Part shown: piece by piece, positions 6,839 to 15,480 of the stretch
Layout: the number at the start of each line of letters is the position of its first letter
How positions within the stretch are numbered: the first letter of the stretch is position 1
Assembly (NCBI RefSeq): GCF_040649515.1
Contig: NZ_JBEZFP010000081.1
Span: 1-43,045 of the forward strand
Reading direction: 5' to 3'
Source: Yinghuangia elevatio
Lineage (GTDB): Bacteria > Actinomycetota > Actinomycetes > Streptomycetales > Streptomycetaceae
DNA length: 43,045 bases
The notes under the pieces: model-generated
What the model was told of the DNA's origin: nothing
The model's database searches: none
Seen by the model: only the letters and a program-made list of their open reading frames with translations
Position numbers and translations under genes: made by a program

Positions 6839-7264
6839 ATGCCGACAGATCTCGATATCCGCGGCTCGGTTGTGCCCGCGGCCGAGCTGTCCTGGCGTTT
6901 CTCCCGGTCGTCCGGGCCCGGCGGGCAATCGGTCAACACGACGGACAGCCGTGCCGAGGTGTCGTTCGACCTGGCCGCGACGTCCGCGCTGCCCGAGCCG
7001 TTGAAGGCGCGGGCCCTGCGGAACCTCGCCGACCGGCTGGTCGACGGCGTGCTCACGGTGGCCGCCTCGGAGCAGCGGTCGCAGTTGATGAACCGGCAGG
7101 CGGCGCGGCGCCGGCTCGCCGAGCTGCTGGTCGAGGCCACCGCCCCGCCCCCGCCGCCGCGTCGGCCGACACGCCCGAGTCGCGGCTCGAAGGAACGCCG
7201 TCTTGCGGGCAAGGCGCATCGCAGCGAGGTCAAACGGCTGCGCCGCACGCCGGGCGGCGACTAG
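6839..7264 (+). CDS. arfB: ArfB/YaeJ-like peptidyl-tRNA hydrolase
   Basis: A 141-aa protein with the class I release-factor catalytic motif GGQ in SSGPGGQSVN (about residues 24-33) and a basic C-terminal tail (RRLAGKAHRSEVKRLRR) of the kind ArfB inserts into the empty mRNA channel. It has no codon-recognition domain, so it resembles ArfB rather than RF1 or RF2. Expected role: hydrolysis of peptidyl-tRNA on ribosomes stalled without a stop codon. The start at ATG 6839 fits family length, but AGGAGG ends one base before the ATG, which is unusually close. It is a single gene between the MFS exporter and a membrane protein. Confidence 0.9.
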   Translation: MPTDLDIRGSVVPAAELSWRFSRSSGPGGQSVNTTDSRAEVSFDLAATSALPEPLKARALRNLADRLVDGVLTVAASEQRSQLMNRQAARRRLAELLVEATAPPPPPRRPTRPSRGSKERRLAGKAHRSEVKRLRRTPGGD

Positions 7265-7434
7265 GCCGTGTCCGAGGGACGACCCGGCAGGCTCGCGTAC
7301 GCCGACCGCCCCTCTTCGTAACGTCGGCCGCACCCGTCCACCACGGTCCGCGGCTCCACCAAATGGGCGGCCTGGCTGCGGTCTGACTGCGTGTTAAATG
7401 TCGCATTAGTCCAATTTTCTGGCGACAATCAGGC

Positions 7435-9021
7435 ATGGCCAGCACCTCGGGTTCCTCGGACACGCCTGACACGCCTGACACGCCTGACGCACCGAAAGCG
7501 CCCGACTCCCCCACCGCGCCGAGTGCATCGAACGCGCCGGAGGCACCGCGCTCCCCTGATGCGCCCGGCACCCCGGACCCGGCAGCCGGCGAGCGGGAAG
7601 CCGCGGCAGGCACACCCAAGGCGCCCTCGGCCGAGAAGCCACTCTCCGACGACGAGCGCGCCGAACTGGACCGACTGCGGAAGCGTACGTCCGGACGCGT
7701 GAAGCGCCGCGTCCGCACCGCCGGGTCGGTGGTCGTGCTCACGCTCGCGTGCCTGCTGGCACTGCTCTCCGTGGTCGCCGTCTGGGCCGACGACGTCATC
7801 GAGGACACCGACACCTACGTCGCGACGGTCGCCCCGCTCGCCCACGACCCGGCCGTCCAGAACGCCGTCACCAACCGCATCACCACCGCACTGAGCAGCC
7901 GCATCGACATGGACCAGGTCACCGACGCGCTCGCGGACACGCTGTCGGACAACGGCCTCCCCTCGGGCATCGCCGACCAGTTGCGCCGCCTGTCCGGGCC
8001 GCTGGAGAGCGGCGTGGAGAGTTTCGTACGCGACCAGGTCGAGGCCGTCGTGCAGAGCGACGCCTTCGCGGACCTGTGGACCACCGCGAACCGCGACGCG
8101 CACGCCGCGATGGTCAAGGCCCTCACCGGCCAGGGCAACGACGCGATCAACATCGACGGCGGCACCGTGACGCTGCAGCTCGGACCGATCATCGCGCAGG
8201 CCCAACAGCGCCTGGTGGACCGCGGGTTCAGCCTCGCCGAGGCCATCCCCGAGGTGGACAAGTCGATCGTGCTCGTGCAGTCCGACCAACTCGACGAGGT
8301 CCGGACGTACGTCCGCATCCTGCACGCAGTCGGCTGGTGGCTCCCCCTCATCGCCCTCGCCGTCGCAGCGCTCGGCCTGTGGATCGCCCCGAACAGCCGC
8401 CGCGCGTTCATCGGCCTCGGGTTCGGCGTGCTCGCCGCGATGCTGCTGCTCGTGCTGGCCCTGCTGATCGGCCGCCGCATCTACCTGGACCGGCTGCCCT
8501 CCAACGTCGAACAGGACGCCGCGAAGGCGGTGTTCGACGCGCTGGTCAAGTTCCTCCGCCACTCGGCCTGGACCTTGGCGGTCATCGGCGCCGTCACCGC
8601 CCTCACCGCGTTCCTGTTCGGTCCGTCCCGCCCCGCCCGGACGATCCGCCGCGGTCTCACCGCAGGCCTCGGCGCCGCCGGACGCACCGCCTCCGACGCG
8701 GGGGTACGCACCGGCGCGGCCGGGTCGTGGATCGCCGGCCACCGCCACCCGCTCTACCTCGGCGTCATCGCCCTCGGCGGCCTGTGGCTCTTCCTGTGGA
8801 ACGACCCGACGGTGGGATCGGTCCTGCTGGTCGCGGTGCTGGTCGCGCTCGTGCTGGCCGTCCTGGAGACCGTCTCCGCCGCATCCGCCGCAGAGACCGC
8901 GGCGACGACAGCGACAGCAAAGGACGACGAGGACAAGGCTCCGCGCCCCGACGGCGGCGGCGCGACCACCTGGGAAGCCGAGGACACCAAGTCGCGTACG
9001 CCCGGCGGCCGCACACCCTGA
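7435..9021 (+). CDS. Large integral membrane protein, hypothetical
   Basis: A 528-aa protein. Residues 1-75 are a low-complexity Pro/Ala/Asp/Ser tail with a DTPDTPDTPD run coded by a tandem repeat. One membrane helix (VVVLTLACLLALLSVVAVWA, about 99-118) is followed by a predicted extracytoplasmic domain of about 170 aa, then about five further helices (including GWWLPLIALAVAALGLWIA and a final pair near 440-480) and a charged tail. It resembles large actinobacterial membrane proteins of unknown function with a single-helix N-terminus and external helical domain. The ATG follows GACAAT (7424-7429) by five bases in a locally AT-rich stretch and has no ribosome binding site, so the mRNA may be leaderless. 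The stop codon lies within an 8-bp tandem array. Confidence 0.8.
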   Translation: MASTSGSSDTPDTPDTPDAPKAPDSPTAPSASNAPEAPRSPDAPGTPDPAAGEREAAAGTPKAPSAEKPLSDDERAELDRLRKRTSGRVKRRVRTAGSVVVLTLACLLALLSVVAVWADDVIEDTDTYVATVAPLAHDPAVQNAVTNRITTALSSRIDMDQVTDALADTLSDNGLPSGIADQLRRLSGPLESGVESFVRDQVEAVVQSDAFADLWTTANRDAHAAMVKALTGQGNDAINIDGGTVTLQLGPIIAQAQQRLVDRGFSLAEAIPEVDKSIVLVQSDQLDEVRTYVRILHAVGWWLPLIALAVAALGLWIAPNSRRAFIGLGFGVLAAMLLLVLALLIGRRIYLDRLPSNVEQDAAKAVFDALVKFLRHSAWTLAVIGAVTALTAFLFGPSRPARTIRRGLTAGLGAAGRTASDAGVRTGAAGSWIAGHRHPLYLGVIALGGLWLFLWNDPTVGSVLLVAVLVALVLAVLETVSAASAAETAATTATAKDDEDKAPRPDGGGATTWEAEDTKSRTPGGRTP

Positions 9022-9065
9022 CGCCCTGACGCTCTGACGCCCTGACGCCGTGACGCCGTGACGCC
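9018..9065. repeat. 8-bp tandem array, six units
   Basis: Six contiguous units of CTGACGCC (variants CTGACGCT and GTGACGCC) begin at the last codons of the membrane protein. Its TGA stop is part of unit 1, and every unit carries TGA, so readthrough in successive frames would meet stops quickly. Confidence 0.85.
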
Positions 9066-9073
9066 GTGCAGGC

Positions 9074-9183
9074 TCCCGCCCAAGCTCCGCCCAAACTCCG
9101 CCCGAATCCCGCCCAAATCCCGTCTGCTTCTCGCCCGGATCCCCCCTGAAGCCCGCCCGGTCCCCGCCGAACTCCCGCGGGCG
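9074..9183. repeat. Degenerate 11-bp tandem array, about ten units
   Basis: Units resembling TCCCGCCCAAA recur every 11 bp (for example 9085-9095, 9096-9106, 9107-9117), becoming more divergent toward 9183. The period is close to one helical turn. It directly follows the 8-bp array. Confidence 0.65.
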
Positions 9184-9670
9184 AGCCCGGCTGCACGCCC
9201 GTCCGCACTCCCGCACATCCGCCTGCCCACCCGTCACGATGTGTTCACACCTGGACACGGCACGGCGTCGGCCATCAATATGCAGATACGGGCAAACCTG
9301 ACCGGCAAAACATCATGTCCGATGTCATTCCGGATCACAGGCGGAAAACCATGGATGCTTCATCACGGGGCGCTCCACACTGGCCATCCAAGCCACTCCG
9401 CACATTTGAGGATCCAGGGATGCGCCATCCCTCAGTGGACGCGTGCCGCCCCCCGGCGTTGACTTCCCGTCAGCCCGCCGCCCGGCCGCGCACCATCCCC
9501 CGCCCCCTTCCGTCCGCACCCCAGGGGAACCGCCACAGGCATCGCACCTCGTACGCCACACACACTCCCGGCAGCCTCGCCGCACCGCTCGCCCCCACCC
9601 CGCGGCGCCCTCGGCCACCCGGTCCGAACCACGTCAGAGAGCACGACCACTGCCGACCACGGGGCCGCAC
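9184..9670. other. Intergenic region upstream of the RsbW-like gene
   Basis: About 490 bp without a supportable gene. A lower-GC patch at 9236-9370 (for example ATCAATATGCAGATACGG) probably holds promoter elements. The in-frame upstream extension of the next gene from 9443 is compositionally unlike a protein (Pro/Arg/His-rich), and I do not accept it as coding. Confidence 0.5.
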
Positions 9671-10246
9671 ATGACTGTGCCAGGACGGCCCGGCTCGCGC
9701 CGGGCCGCACATCGTGAGAGCGCCGAGGCGCGCGTACGCCGGTCCCTGGAGACCGCCGTGGGCGGCGGCCCCGCGGATCTCGGCCCCACACCCGCGGACC
9801 CCGGCTCCGGGTACGGCTCCGGACACTCCCCCGGCCCCGTGCTGGTCCGCTGGACACTGCCGCCGGTGGTCGCCGCGGTACCCGAGGTACGGCACCGCCT
9901 GCGCGATGTCTTACGGGGTTGGCGTATTCACCACGACCTCGAGGACACCCTCTTACTCGTCGCGACCGAACTCGTGTCCAACGCCGTCCGACACGCTGCG
10001 GTTTTGACCGAGCGGGTACGTGTCACGCTGGCCCTCACCCAGGGCCGGATCAGACTCGACGTCACCGACGACCACCCGTTTCGGCCCCGCGCGCTCATGG
10101 ACACCGACGAGGAGTCCGAGGACGGCCGCGGCCTGCTGATCGTGAAACTCACCGTCGCCGAGGCGCACGGCGTCATCGACGTCCTGCCGTCCGCCGGGGG
10201 CAAGACGATCCGGGTACGCGTCCCCCTGCTCAGAGCAACCCGCTGA
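9671..10246 (+). CDS. RsbW/SpoIIAB-like ATP-binding protein
   Basis: A 191-aa protein with a GHKL/HATPase_c_2 domain in residues 60-185. The N-box is ELVSNAVRHA, the G1-like segment is LDVTDDHP, and the later glycine loop is EDGRGLLIVK. Family members act as anti-sigma factor kinases or related regulatory ATPases; Streptomyces carry many, and most are unassigned. Residues 1-55 form an extra low-complexity Arg/Gly/Pro stretch. ATG 9671 is the most likely start because upstream in-frame sequence is not protein-like. No sigma factor or anti-anti-sigma gene is adjacent, so its partner is unknown. Confidence 0.8.
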   Translation: MTVPGRPGSRRAAHRESAEARVRRSLETAVGGGPADLGPTPADPGSGYGSGHSPGPVLVRWTLPPVVAAVPEVRHRLRDVLRGWRIHHDLEDTLLLVATELVSNAVRHAAVLTERVRVTLALTQGRIRLDVTDDHPFRPRALMDTDEESEDGRGLLIVKLTVAEAHGVIDVLPSAGGKTIRVRVPLLRATR

Positions 10247-10261
10247 ACCCCGTGCCGCCGG

Positions 10262-11470
10262 TCAGGCGGCGGGCACCACGCGCAACGGTACGCTTTCCAG
10301 CGTCCGCGAGACATGGCCGAGCCGCCGCCGCGGTTCGCCCGCGAGTTCGATGCGCTCGACCTTCCCCACCAACGCCACCAGCAGCGCTTTCGCCTCCAAC
10401 CGAGCGAGCGCCTGCCCCGCGCAGCTGTGCGTGCCCGAGCCGAATGCCAGGTGGTCCACGGGATTGCGCCCCACGTCGAAGCGGTCCGGGTCCGCCCACT
10501 TGCGCCCGTCGCGGTTCGCCGAGCCGAACAAGAGCATCGCCCGCGCGCCCTCCGGCACCTTGGCACCGTCGACCTCGGTGTCCCGGGTCACCGTGCGGAA
10601 GAACGCCTGAACCGGCGCGTCGTACCGGAGCACCTCCTCGAACGCCCCCGGGATCAGCGCCGGGTTCGCGCGCAACGCGGCCCACTGGTCCGGGTGTTCG
10701 GCGAGCAGGAGCAGCAGCTGCGCGAGCGCGTCCGAGGTCGTGCCCATCCCGGACACCAGGAACGTCATGACCACCGACAGCGCCTCGACGTCGTTGACCT
10801 CGCCGCGGTCCGCCGCCTCGTAGACCTTGGCGCCCATGCCGTCCGGGTCCAGGTTCTCGCGCGTCACCACCTCGCCGACGTAGCGCACGAGTTCGTCGAG
10901 CAGCGGCAGCGACGCGTCGGCGCGCTCGCCGGCCGGGCCGAAGTTGTCGAAGACCGCGGCCGACCACTGCGGCAGCCGCTCGCGGCCCTGCACCGGCAGC
11001 CCGACCAGGTCCCCGAGGATCTCCACCGGAAAGGTGCGCCCCCAGTCGGCGACCGCGTCGAAGGACCCGCGCTCCACCAGGTCCTTGACCAGGTCCTCGG
11101 CCCGTACCCGGATCATGTCGCCGAGGCGCGGCAGGTGGCGCGGGCCCAACTGGGCGCCCATCAGCCGCCGGTAGCGGTCGTGGTCGGGCGGGTCGACGCT
11201 GCTGGGCAGCCCGGCCTCGACCGGGTCGTCCTGCACGCGCAGGCCGATGCCGCCGCGCGACGAGAAGGTGGCGGAGTCGCGCAGCGCCTCGCGCACATCC
11301 GCGTACCGGCCGATCGCCCACACGTCGTGGAGCGGTACGTGCACCGCGGCCCCCGCGTCGCGTACGCGCGACCACGCCGGATAGGGGTCCGCCAGCACCT
11401 CGTCCGCGAACGGGTCGAACCCGGGGTCGAGCGCGGGACCCGGGGTCGCCGGGACGGGCTGCGCACTCAC
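10262..11470 (-). CDS. Cytochrome P450
   Basis: A 402-aa soluble bacterial P450. Landmarks are the C-helix region PPDHDRYRRLM, the I-helix LVSGMGTTSDAL, the K-helix ExxR in EEVLRYDAP, and the heme-binding loop FGSGTHSCAG with the thiolate Cys. I chose GTG 11470 (VSAQPVPATPG) because GAAGAAGG lies just upstream; a longer reading from ATG 11554 adds a Pro/Ala-rich leader with no such site. The I-helix acidic residue of the usual [AG]Gx[DE]TT motif is Gly here, which is uncommon and could alter proton delivery. No ferredoxin or reductase gene is adjacent, so redox partners must come from elsewhere. Substrate unknown. Confidence 0.92.
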   Translation of the reverse strand: MSAQPVPATPGPALDPGFDPFADEVLADPYPAWSRVRDAGAAVHVPLHDVWAIGRYADVREALRDSATFSSRGGIGLRVQDDPVEAGLPSSVDPPDHDRYRRLMGAQLGPRHLPRLGDMIRVRAEDLVKDLVERGSFDAVADWGRTFPVEILGDLVGLPVQGRERLPQWSAAVFDNFGPAGERADASLPLLDELVRYVGEVVTRENLDPDGMGAKVYEAADRGEVNDVEALSVVMTFLVSGMGTTSDALAQLLLLLAEHPDQWAALRANPALIPGAFEEVLRYDAPVQAFFRTVTRDTEVDGAKVPEGARAMLLFGSANRDGRKWADPDRFDVGRNPVDHLAFGSGTHSCAGQALARLEAKALLVALVGKVERIELAGEPRRRLGHVSRTLESVPLRVVPAA

Positions 11471-11684
11471 ACGTACCTTCTTCCTCGGCCCTGCACCGGC
11501 CGTCGACGCGCCGGCCGGCCCGCGGGACGGCGGGGCCGGAAACGCTGGGAGCAAGGTAGTGCCATTCGCCGGGCACCAGAAGACCCATACCGGACGTAAT
11601 GCCCGGTTGGGCCAAGGGAGTCCGCAGGCACGGGTGCGGGCGCGGGCGTGGTGGTCCGCGTGTCGGACCGCCGACCCCGCGAGG

Positions 11685-12863
11685 TCAGCGGAAGGCGTCC
11701 AATCCCGTCAGCGCCTTGCCGATCACGAGCGTGTGCATCTCGGACGTGCCCTCGTAGGTCAGCACCGACTCCAGGTTCGTGACATGCCGCATGACCGGGT
11801 ACTCCAGCGAAATGCCGTTGGCCCCAAGGATCGTGCGCGCGGTCCGGCAGATCTCGATCGCCTCGCGCACATTGTTGAGCTTGCCGAAGCTGACCTGTTC
11901 GGGCCGCAGCGTGCCGGCGTCCTTGCGGCGGCCCAGGTGCAGCGCGAGCAGCAGTCCCTTGTGCAGTTCGAGGGCCATGTCGGCGAACTTGGCCTGGGTG
12001 AGCTGGAATCCGGCGATCGGCCTGCCGAACTGCTCGCGGCCGCCCGCGTACCCGAGGGCGGTCTCCAGGCAGGTCCGGGCCGCCCCGATCGAGCCCCACA
12101 CGATCCCGTAGCGCGCCTCGCCCAGACAGGTCAGCGGCCCGCGCATGCCGACGACGCCCGGCAGCACCGCCGCTTCGGGCAACCGCACGTCGTCGAGCAC
12201 CAGTTCGCTGGTGACCGAGGCGCGCAACGACATCTTGTGGCGGATCTCCGGCGCCGAGAACCCCGGGGTGTCGGTCGGCACGACGAACCCGCGTACGCCC
12301 TCGTCCGTCTGCGCCCACACCACGGCGACCGCGGCGACCGAGCCGTTGGTGATCCACATCTTCCGGCCGTTCAGGACCCAGTCGCCGCCGTCGCGCTTGG
12401 CCCGGGTGCGCATCGACGCCGGATCGGACCCGATGTCCGGCTCGGTGAGTCCGAAGCAGCCGATCGCCTCGCCCGCGGCCATGCGCGGCAGCCACTCGTC
12501 CTTCTGCTCCTCGGAGCCGAACCGGTGGATCGCGAACATCGCGAGGGAGCCCTGCACCGACACGAGCGACCGCAGTCCCGAGTCGCAGGCCTCGAACTCC
12601 AGGCAGGCCAGCCCATACTGGACGGCCGACGCACCCGCGCAGCCGTAGCCCTCCAGGTGCATGCCGAAGGCCCCGATGCGGCCCAGTTCGACGGCCAGCT
12701 CGCGGACGACCGGCAGCTCGCCGCTCTCGAACCACTCGGCGACATGCGGCGTCACGCGCTCGGCGCAGAACCGCCGCACGGTGTCGCGTACGGCCAACTC
12801 CTCGGCGTCGAACAAGTCGTCGATGCCCAGTGGGTCCCGCGGATCGAACGGCGCACGCGCCAT
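11685..12863 (-). CDS. gcdH: Acyl-CoA dehydrogenase, glutaryl-CoA dehydrogenase-like
   Basis: A 392-aa FAD enzyme. The N-terminal half carries GCFGLTEPDIGSDP, a flavin/substrate-binding signature, and WITNGS. The C-terminal half has REQFGRPIAGFQLTQ and the catalytic-base region LTYEGTSEMH, whose Glu occupies the position of the glutaryl-CoA dehydrogenase base. Length and motifs fit GcdH, which oxidises and decarboxylates glutaryl-CoA to crotonyl-CoA in lysine/tryptophan breakdown. ATG 12863 follows GGGAGG at good spacing. No other lysine-degradation gene is adjacent, so an alternative short-chain substrate remains possible. Confidence 0.88.
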   Translation of the reverse strand: MARAPFDPRDPLGIDDLFDAEELAVRDTVRRFCAERVTPHVAEWFESGELPVVRELAVELGRIGAFGMHLEGYGCAGASAVQYGLACLEFEACDSGLRSLVSVQGSLAMFAIHRFGSEEQKDEWLPRMAAGEAIGCFGLTEPDIGSDPASMRTRAKRDGGDWVLNGRKMWITNGSVAAVAVVWAQTDEGVRGFVVPTDTPGFSAPEIRHKMSLRASVTSELVLDDVRLPEAAVLPGVVGMRGPLTCLGEARYGIVWGSIGAARTCLETALGYAGGREQFGRPIAGFQLTQAKFADMALELHKGLLLALHLGRRKDAGTLRPEQVSFGKLNNVREAIEICRTARTILGANGISLEYPVMRHVTNLESVLTYEGTSEMHTLVIGKALTGLDAFR

Positions 12864-13004
12864 GACTGCCTCCCGGTCGATGGACGAAGGCGCGACGCGG
12901 CCGCGCTTCCTGCGCCTCCCTTGCTACCACTCGGTAAGCGCGTGTGTCTGCCCGCCGGGCCGCCCACGAATCCCCTGGCCCCGAGGGGGTGCCCGCGCGG
13001 CGGC

Positions 13005-13814
13005 CTATCGGACCGCGCCCGCCTCCGGGACCGGGTCGTGGCCGCCCGGGTGGCTGCGGTTGCAGCGGGAGAGCCGGCGCAGCGTCATCCGGCCGCCGCG
13101 CCAGGCGCCGTGGCGCTGCAAGGAGGTCGCGGCGTACGTCGAGCAACTCGGCGTGTAGCGGCACACCGGCGCCGCCCGGCGCGGACTGACGTTGCGGCGG
13201 TACCAGCGCACCGCACGGAACATCGTGCGCGCGGCCCGGCCGTTCGGCAGCACGCTGTCGACCGTCGACAGCGGCTTCGCGGGCGTGTCCGGGCGTACCG
13301 GGCGCTTCCCGACCAGGGCGCGCAGGACCGACCACAGCGCGACGAACGGCAGCGTGAGCACCATCACGATCAGGCAGCCGTCGCATCCGCAGCCGTCGCC
13401 CCCGCCTCCGCTGCCACCACCGCGACCGCCTCCGCCACCACCGCGTCCGCCGCCGCCGCCCGGCATGCAGCCGCAACCGTCCTTGCCCCCGCCGCCACCG
13501 CCCTGGCCGCTGCCGCCGCTACCGGTGTTGGGCACCGGGTCACCCGAAGGCCCGTTGTCGTACGGCCGGTCGCCCCCGGCACCGTCGCGGCCCCCGCCAC
13601 GACCGCCCCCGCTGCCGCCGCCACCGCCGGACATCTCACTGAACGCGTCGACGATCTCGCTGTCACCGTCGTCGTTGCACGGGTTCTGGCACGGATTCCG
13701 CAACGGCTCGCGGCAGTCCCGCCGGTGCTGCACCGGCTGCTGACCGCCCGGACCGAACGGGTTGCCCCCATGGGGTCCCCCGCCGTACGGGTTGTTCGGA
13801 TTCGCGTGAGACAC
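13005..13814 (-). CDS. YidD-domain protein with Gly/Cys-rich N-terminus
   Basis: A 269-aa protein from GTG 13814, preceded by GGAGG. Residues 195-260 are a full YidD (membrane protein insertion efficiency factor) domain: WYRRNVSP, CRYTPSCSTYA, LRRLSRC and HPGGHDPVP. Normal YidD is about 70-120 aa and sits beside rnpA and yidC near oriC, so this is a distant paralogue with a large addition. The extra part has Cys-containing segments (RDCREP, PCQNPC), a long Gly-rich tract (about 62-140), GCGC and GCGCDGC clusters, and one membrane helix (about 147-169) just before the YidD domain. Possibly it anchors YidD chemistry at the membrane; function is inferred from the domain only. Confidence 0.85.
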   Translation of the reverse strand: MSHANPNNPYGGGPHGGNPFGPGGQQPVQHRRDCREPLRNPCQNPCNDDGDSEIVDAFSEMSGGGGGSGGGRGGGRDGAGGDRPYDNGPSGDPVPNTGSGGSGQGGGGGGKDGCGCMPGGGGGRGGGGGGRGGGSGGGGDGCGCDGCLIVMVLTLPFVALWSVLRALVGKRPVRPDTPAKPLSTVDSVLPNGRAARTMFRAVRWYRRNVSPRRAAPVCRYTPSCSTYAATSLQRHGAWRGGRMTLRRLSRCNRSHPGGHDPVPEAGAVR

Positions 13815-14031
13815 GCCTTGCCTCCCCGAGTGTGGTTCTCCGTGCAGATCGCGACCGGGCAGGTCCCATCCAACCCGGTAACCCACCAGAGTTCGCAAGT
13901 GGCCGTTCCGGTTCCCGCAGGCGGCCGGGCAGGCACGGCACCGCCGCGGACACGGCAGAGCGGCGGCGGACACGTCCGTCCGCCGCCGCTCACCCCCGTG
14001 TTCCGCTACGCCGGGCCGCCCGCCTCGCCGC

Positions 14032-15183
14032 CTACTTCTTCGGCGACGGGTTGCGGCGCATCTCCTTGTGGATCACCTTCCACTGCCGCGCCCGCTCCGC
14101 CCGCAGGCGGTAGTCGGTACGCGAGGCGATCCAGTCCGCCTCGCGCCGCAGCTTCTGGTAGCTCTCCAGGCGGCGGTGCGGCAGCGCCCCGGTCTCCACG
14201 GCCTCCAGAACCGCGCACCCGGGCTCGGCGACGTGGCCGCAGTCCGCGAAGCGGCACTCCTCGGCGAACGCCTCCACATCGGAGAACGCCATGTCGAGGC
14301 CGTCGTTGACGTCGAACAGGCCGATACCGCGCAGCCCGGGGGTGTCGACGAGAACGCCCCCGCCCGGCAACGGGATCAGCTCGCGCCACGTCGTGGTGTG
14401 CCGGCCCTTGCCGTCCTGGCGTACCTCGCCGGTCGCCAGTCCGGCGCCGGTGAGGGCGTTGGCGAGAGTGGACTTGCCCGCGCCCGAGGTGCCGATGAGC
14501 GCGAGCGTCTGCCCCGCCGCGATGGCACCGAGGACCTCGACGCCCTCGCCGGTGACGGCGCTGACCACGATCACGTCCGCGCCGGGCGCGGCCGCCTCGA
14601 CGTCCGCCCGGACGTCGTCCGCGTCGTCGACCGTGTCGGCCTTGGTGAGGACCACGACCGGCCGGGCGCCGGAGTCCCACGCGACCGTCAGGAGGCGTTC
14701 GATGCGGCCCAGGTCGGGTTCGATGTCGAGCGGGACGACGATGAGCACGGCGTCGACGTTCACCGCCAGCACCTGGCCCTCGGAACGCCCCGACGCCGAC
14801 GACCTGGTCAACGCGGTACGCCGGTCGAGCAGCGCCTCGATGACCGGCTCGTCGTTCGGGGTGCCGACGACGGCGACGGCCGCCCAGTCGCCTGTGCACG
14901 GCAGCGGCCCGGAACCGTGGGCGGCCCGCAGCGTGCCGTGGCCGGTGACGATGTCGCACGTCGAGCGGTCGACGCGCGAGACGCGCCCGGCCACCAGACC
15001 GCGGTCGGTGTACGGCGCGAACTCGGCCGCACGGTCGGCGTCCAGCCCGAGCGCGGCGAGGACGCCCGGCGTCTCCGGGGAGCCGGAGAACGGGTGGGAG
15101 GACTGGTCGGAGAATCGGTCGGAGAACTGGTCGAACTGCGAGAACTGGGAGAGCCCGGAAGGCTCGGAGAACTCGGAAGACAA
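14032..15183 (-). CDS. rsgA: Ribosome small-subunit-dependent GTPase A
   Basis: A circularly permuted GTPase: an OB-like N-domain, then G4 TKAD, G1 GTSGAGKST, G3 DTPGLR, and a C-terminal zinc-binding segment ECRFADCGHVAEPGC. RsgA helps late 30S maturation and is released on GTP hydrolysis. The start is uncertain. TTG 15183 has GAAGGG ten bases upstream; GTG 15297 is also in frame but has a poor site and would overlap a small ORF. In either case, the first 35 or so residues are an odd Ser/Phe/Gln low-complexity run (SQFSQFDQFSDRFSDQ) before the conserved domain begins near AALGLDADRAAEFAPY. Confidence 0.9.
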   Translation of the reverse strand: MSSEFSEPSGLSQFSQFDQFSDRFSDQSSHPFSGSPETPGVLAALGLDADRAAEFAPYTDRGLVAGRVSRVDRSTCDIVTGHGTLRAAHGSGPLPCTGDWAAVAVVGTPNDEPVIEALLDRRTALTRSSASGRSEGQVLAVNVDAVLIVVPLDIEPDLGRIERLLTVAWDSGARPVVVLTKADTVDDADDVRADVEAAAPGADVIVVSAVTGEGVEVLGAIAAGQTLALIGTSGAGKSTLANALTGAGLATGEVRQDGKGRHTTTWRELIPLPGGGVLVDTPGLRGIGLFDVNDGLDMAFSDVEAFAEECRFADCGHVAEPGCAVLEAVETGALPHRRLESYQKLRREADWIASRTDYRLRAERARQWKVIHKEMRRNPSPKK

Positions 15184-15241
15184 GAGAGAAGGACCCTTCG
15201 ATGCGGGTCCCTGATGAAGCCGACGCGGCTGGTTGGCAGCG

Positions 15242-15331
15242 CTAGGCGGCGGCCGGGACCCGGAGGAATGAGACGGATGCGGGAGGGCCGTCGACACCGA
15301 CAGCCGTCATCCAGGTGACGTGTGCCATCAC
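15242..15331 (-). CDS. Short ORF upstream of rsgA, candidate leader peptide
   Basis: A 29-codon frame from GTG 15331 (or ATG 15328) to TAG 15242, preceded by a perfect AGGAGG at 15345-15340. It contains MAHVTWMTAVGVDGPP and ends FLRVPAAA. The strong ribosome binding site is the main evidence; no homologue is recognised. It ends 58 bases before the TTG start proposed for rsgA, so it may be a translated upstream ORF affecting rsgA expression, or the true head of a longer transcript from the BrkB gene. Confidence 0.4.
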   Translation of the reverse strand: MMAHVTWMTAVGVDGPPASVSFLRVPAAA

Positions 15332-15480
15332 GGTCTCCACCTCCTCTTCGTCTCGTCCTCGACAGGTCCAGGGCCCGTGGGCCTCACCGAGTATACGACA
15401 GCCGCCCCCCACGAGGCAGTCCCGTTGCGCCGATGGCCGACCGGCCTCGCAGTTGTCCTCGGCTCGCAGTTGCCCTCTGC

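Noticed and set aside
5353..7386. 677-codon open frame overlapping the MFS and arfB genes
   Set aside because: Arg/Pro-rich product typical of an out-of-frame reading of GC-rich genes; the overlapped genes have clear domains.
7429..9258. 609-codon minus-strand open frame
   Set aside because: Antisense to the membrane protein, with low-complexity product and no domain.
9443..9670. N-terminal extension of the RsbW-like protein
   Set aside because: Pro/His/Arg-rich, non-conserved character; the ATG at 9671 suits the domain better.
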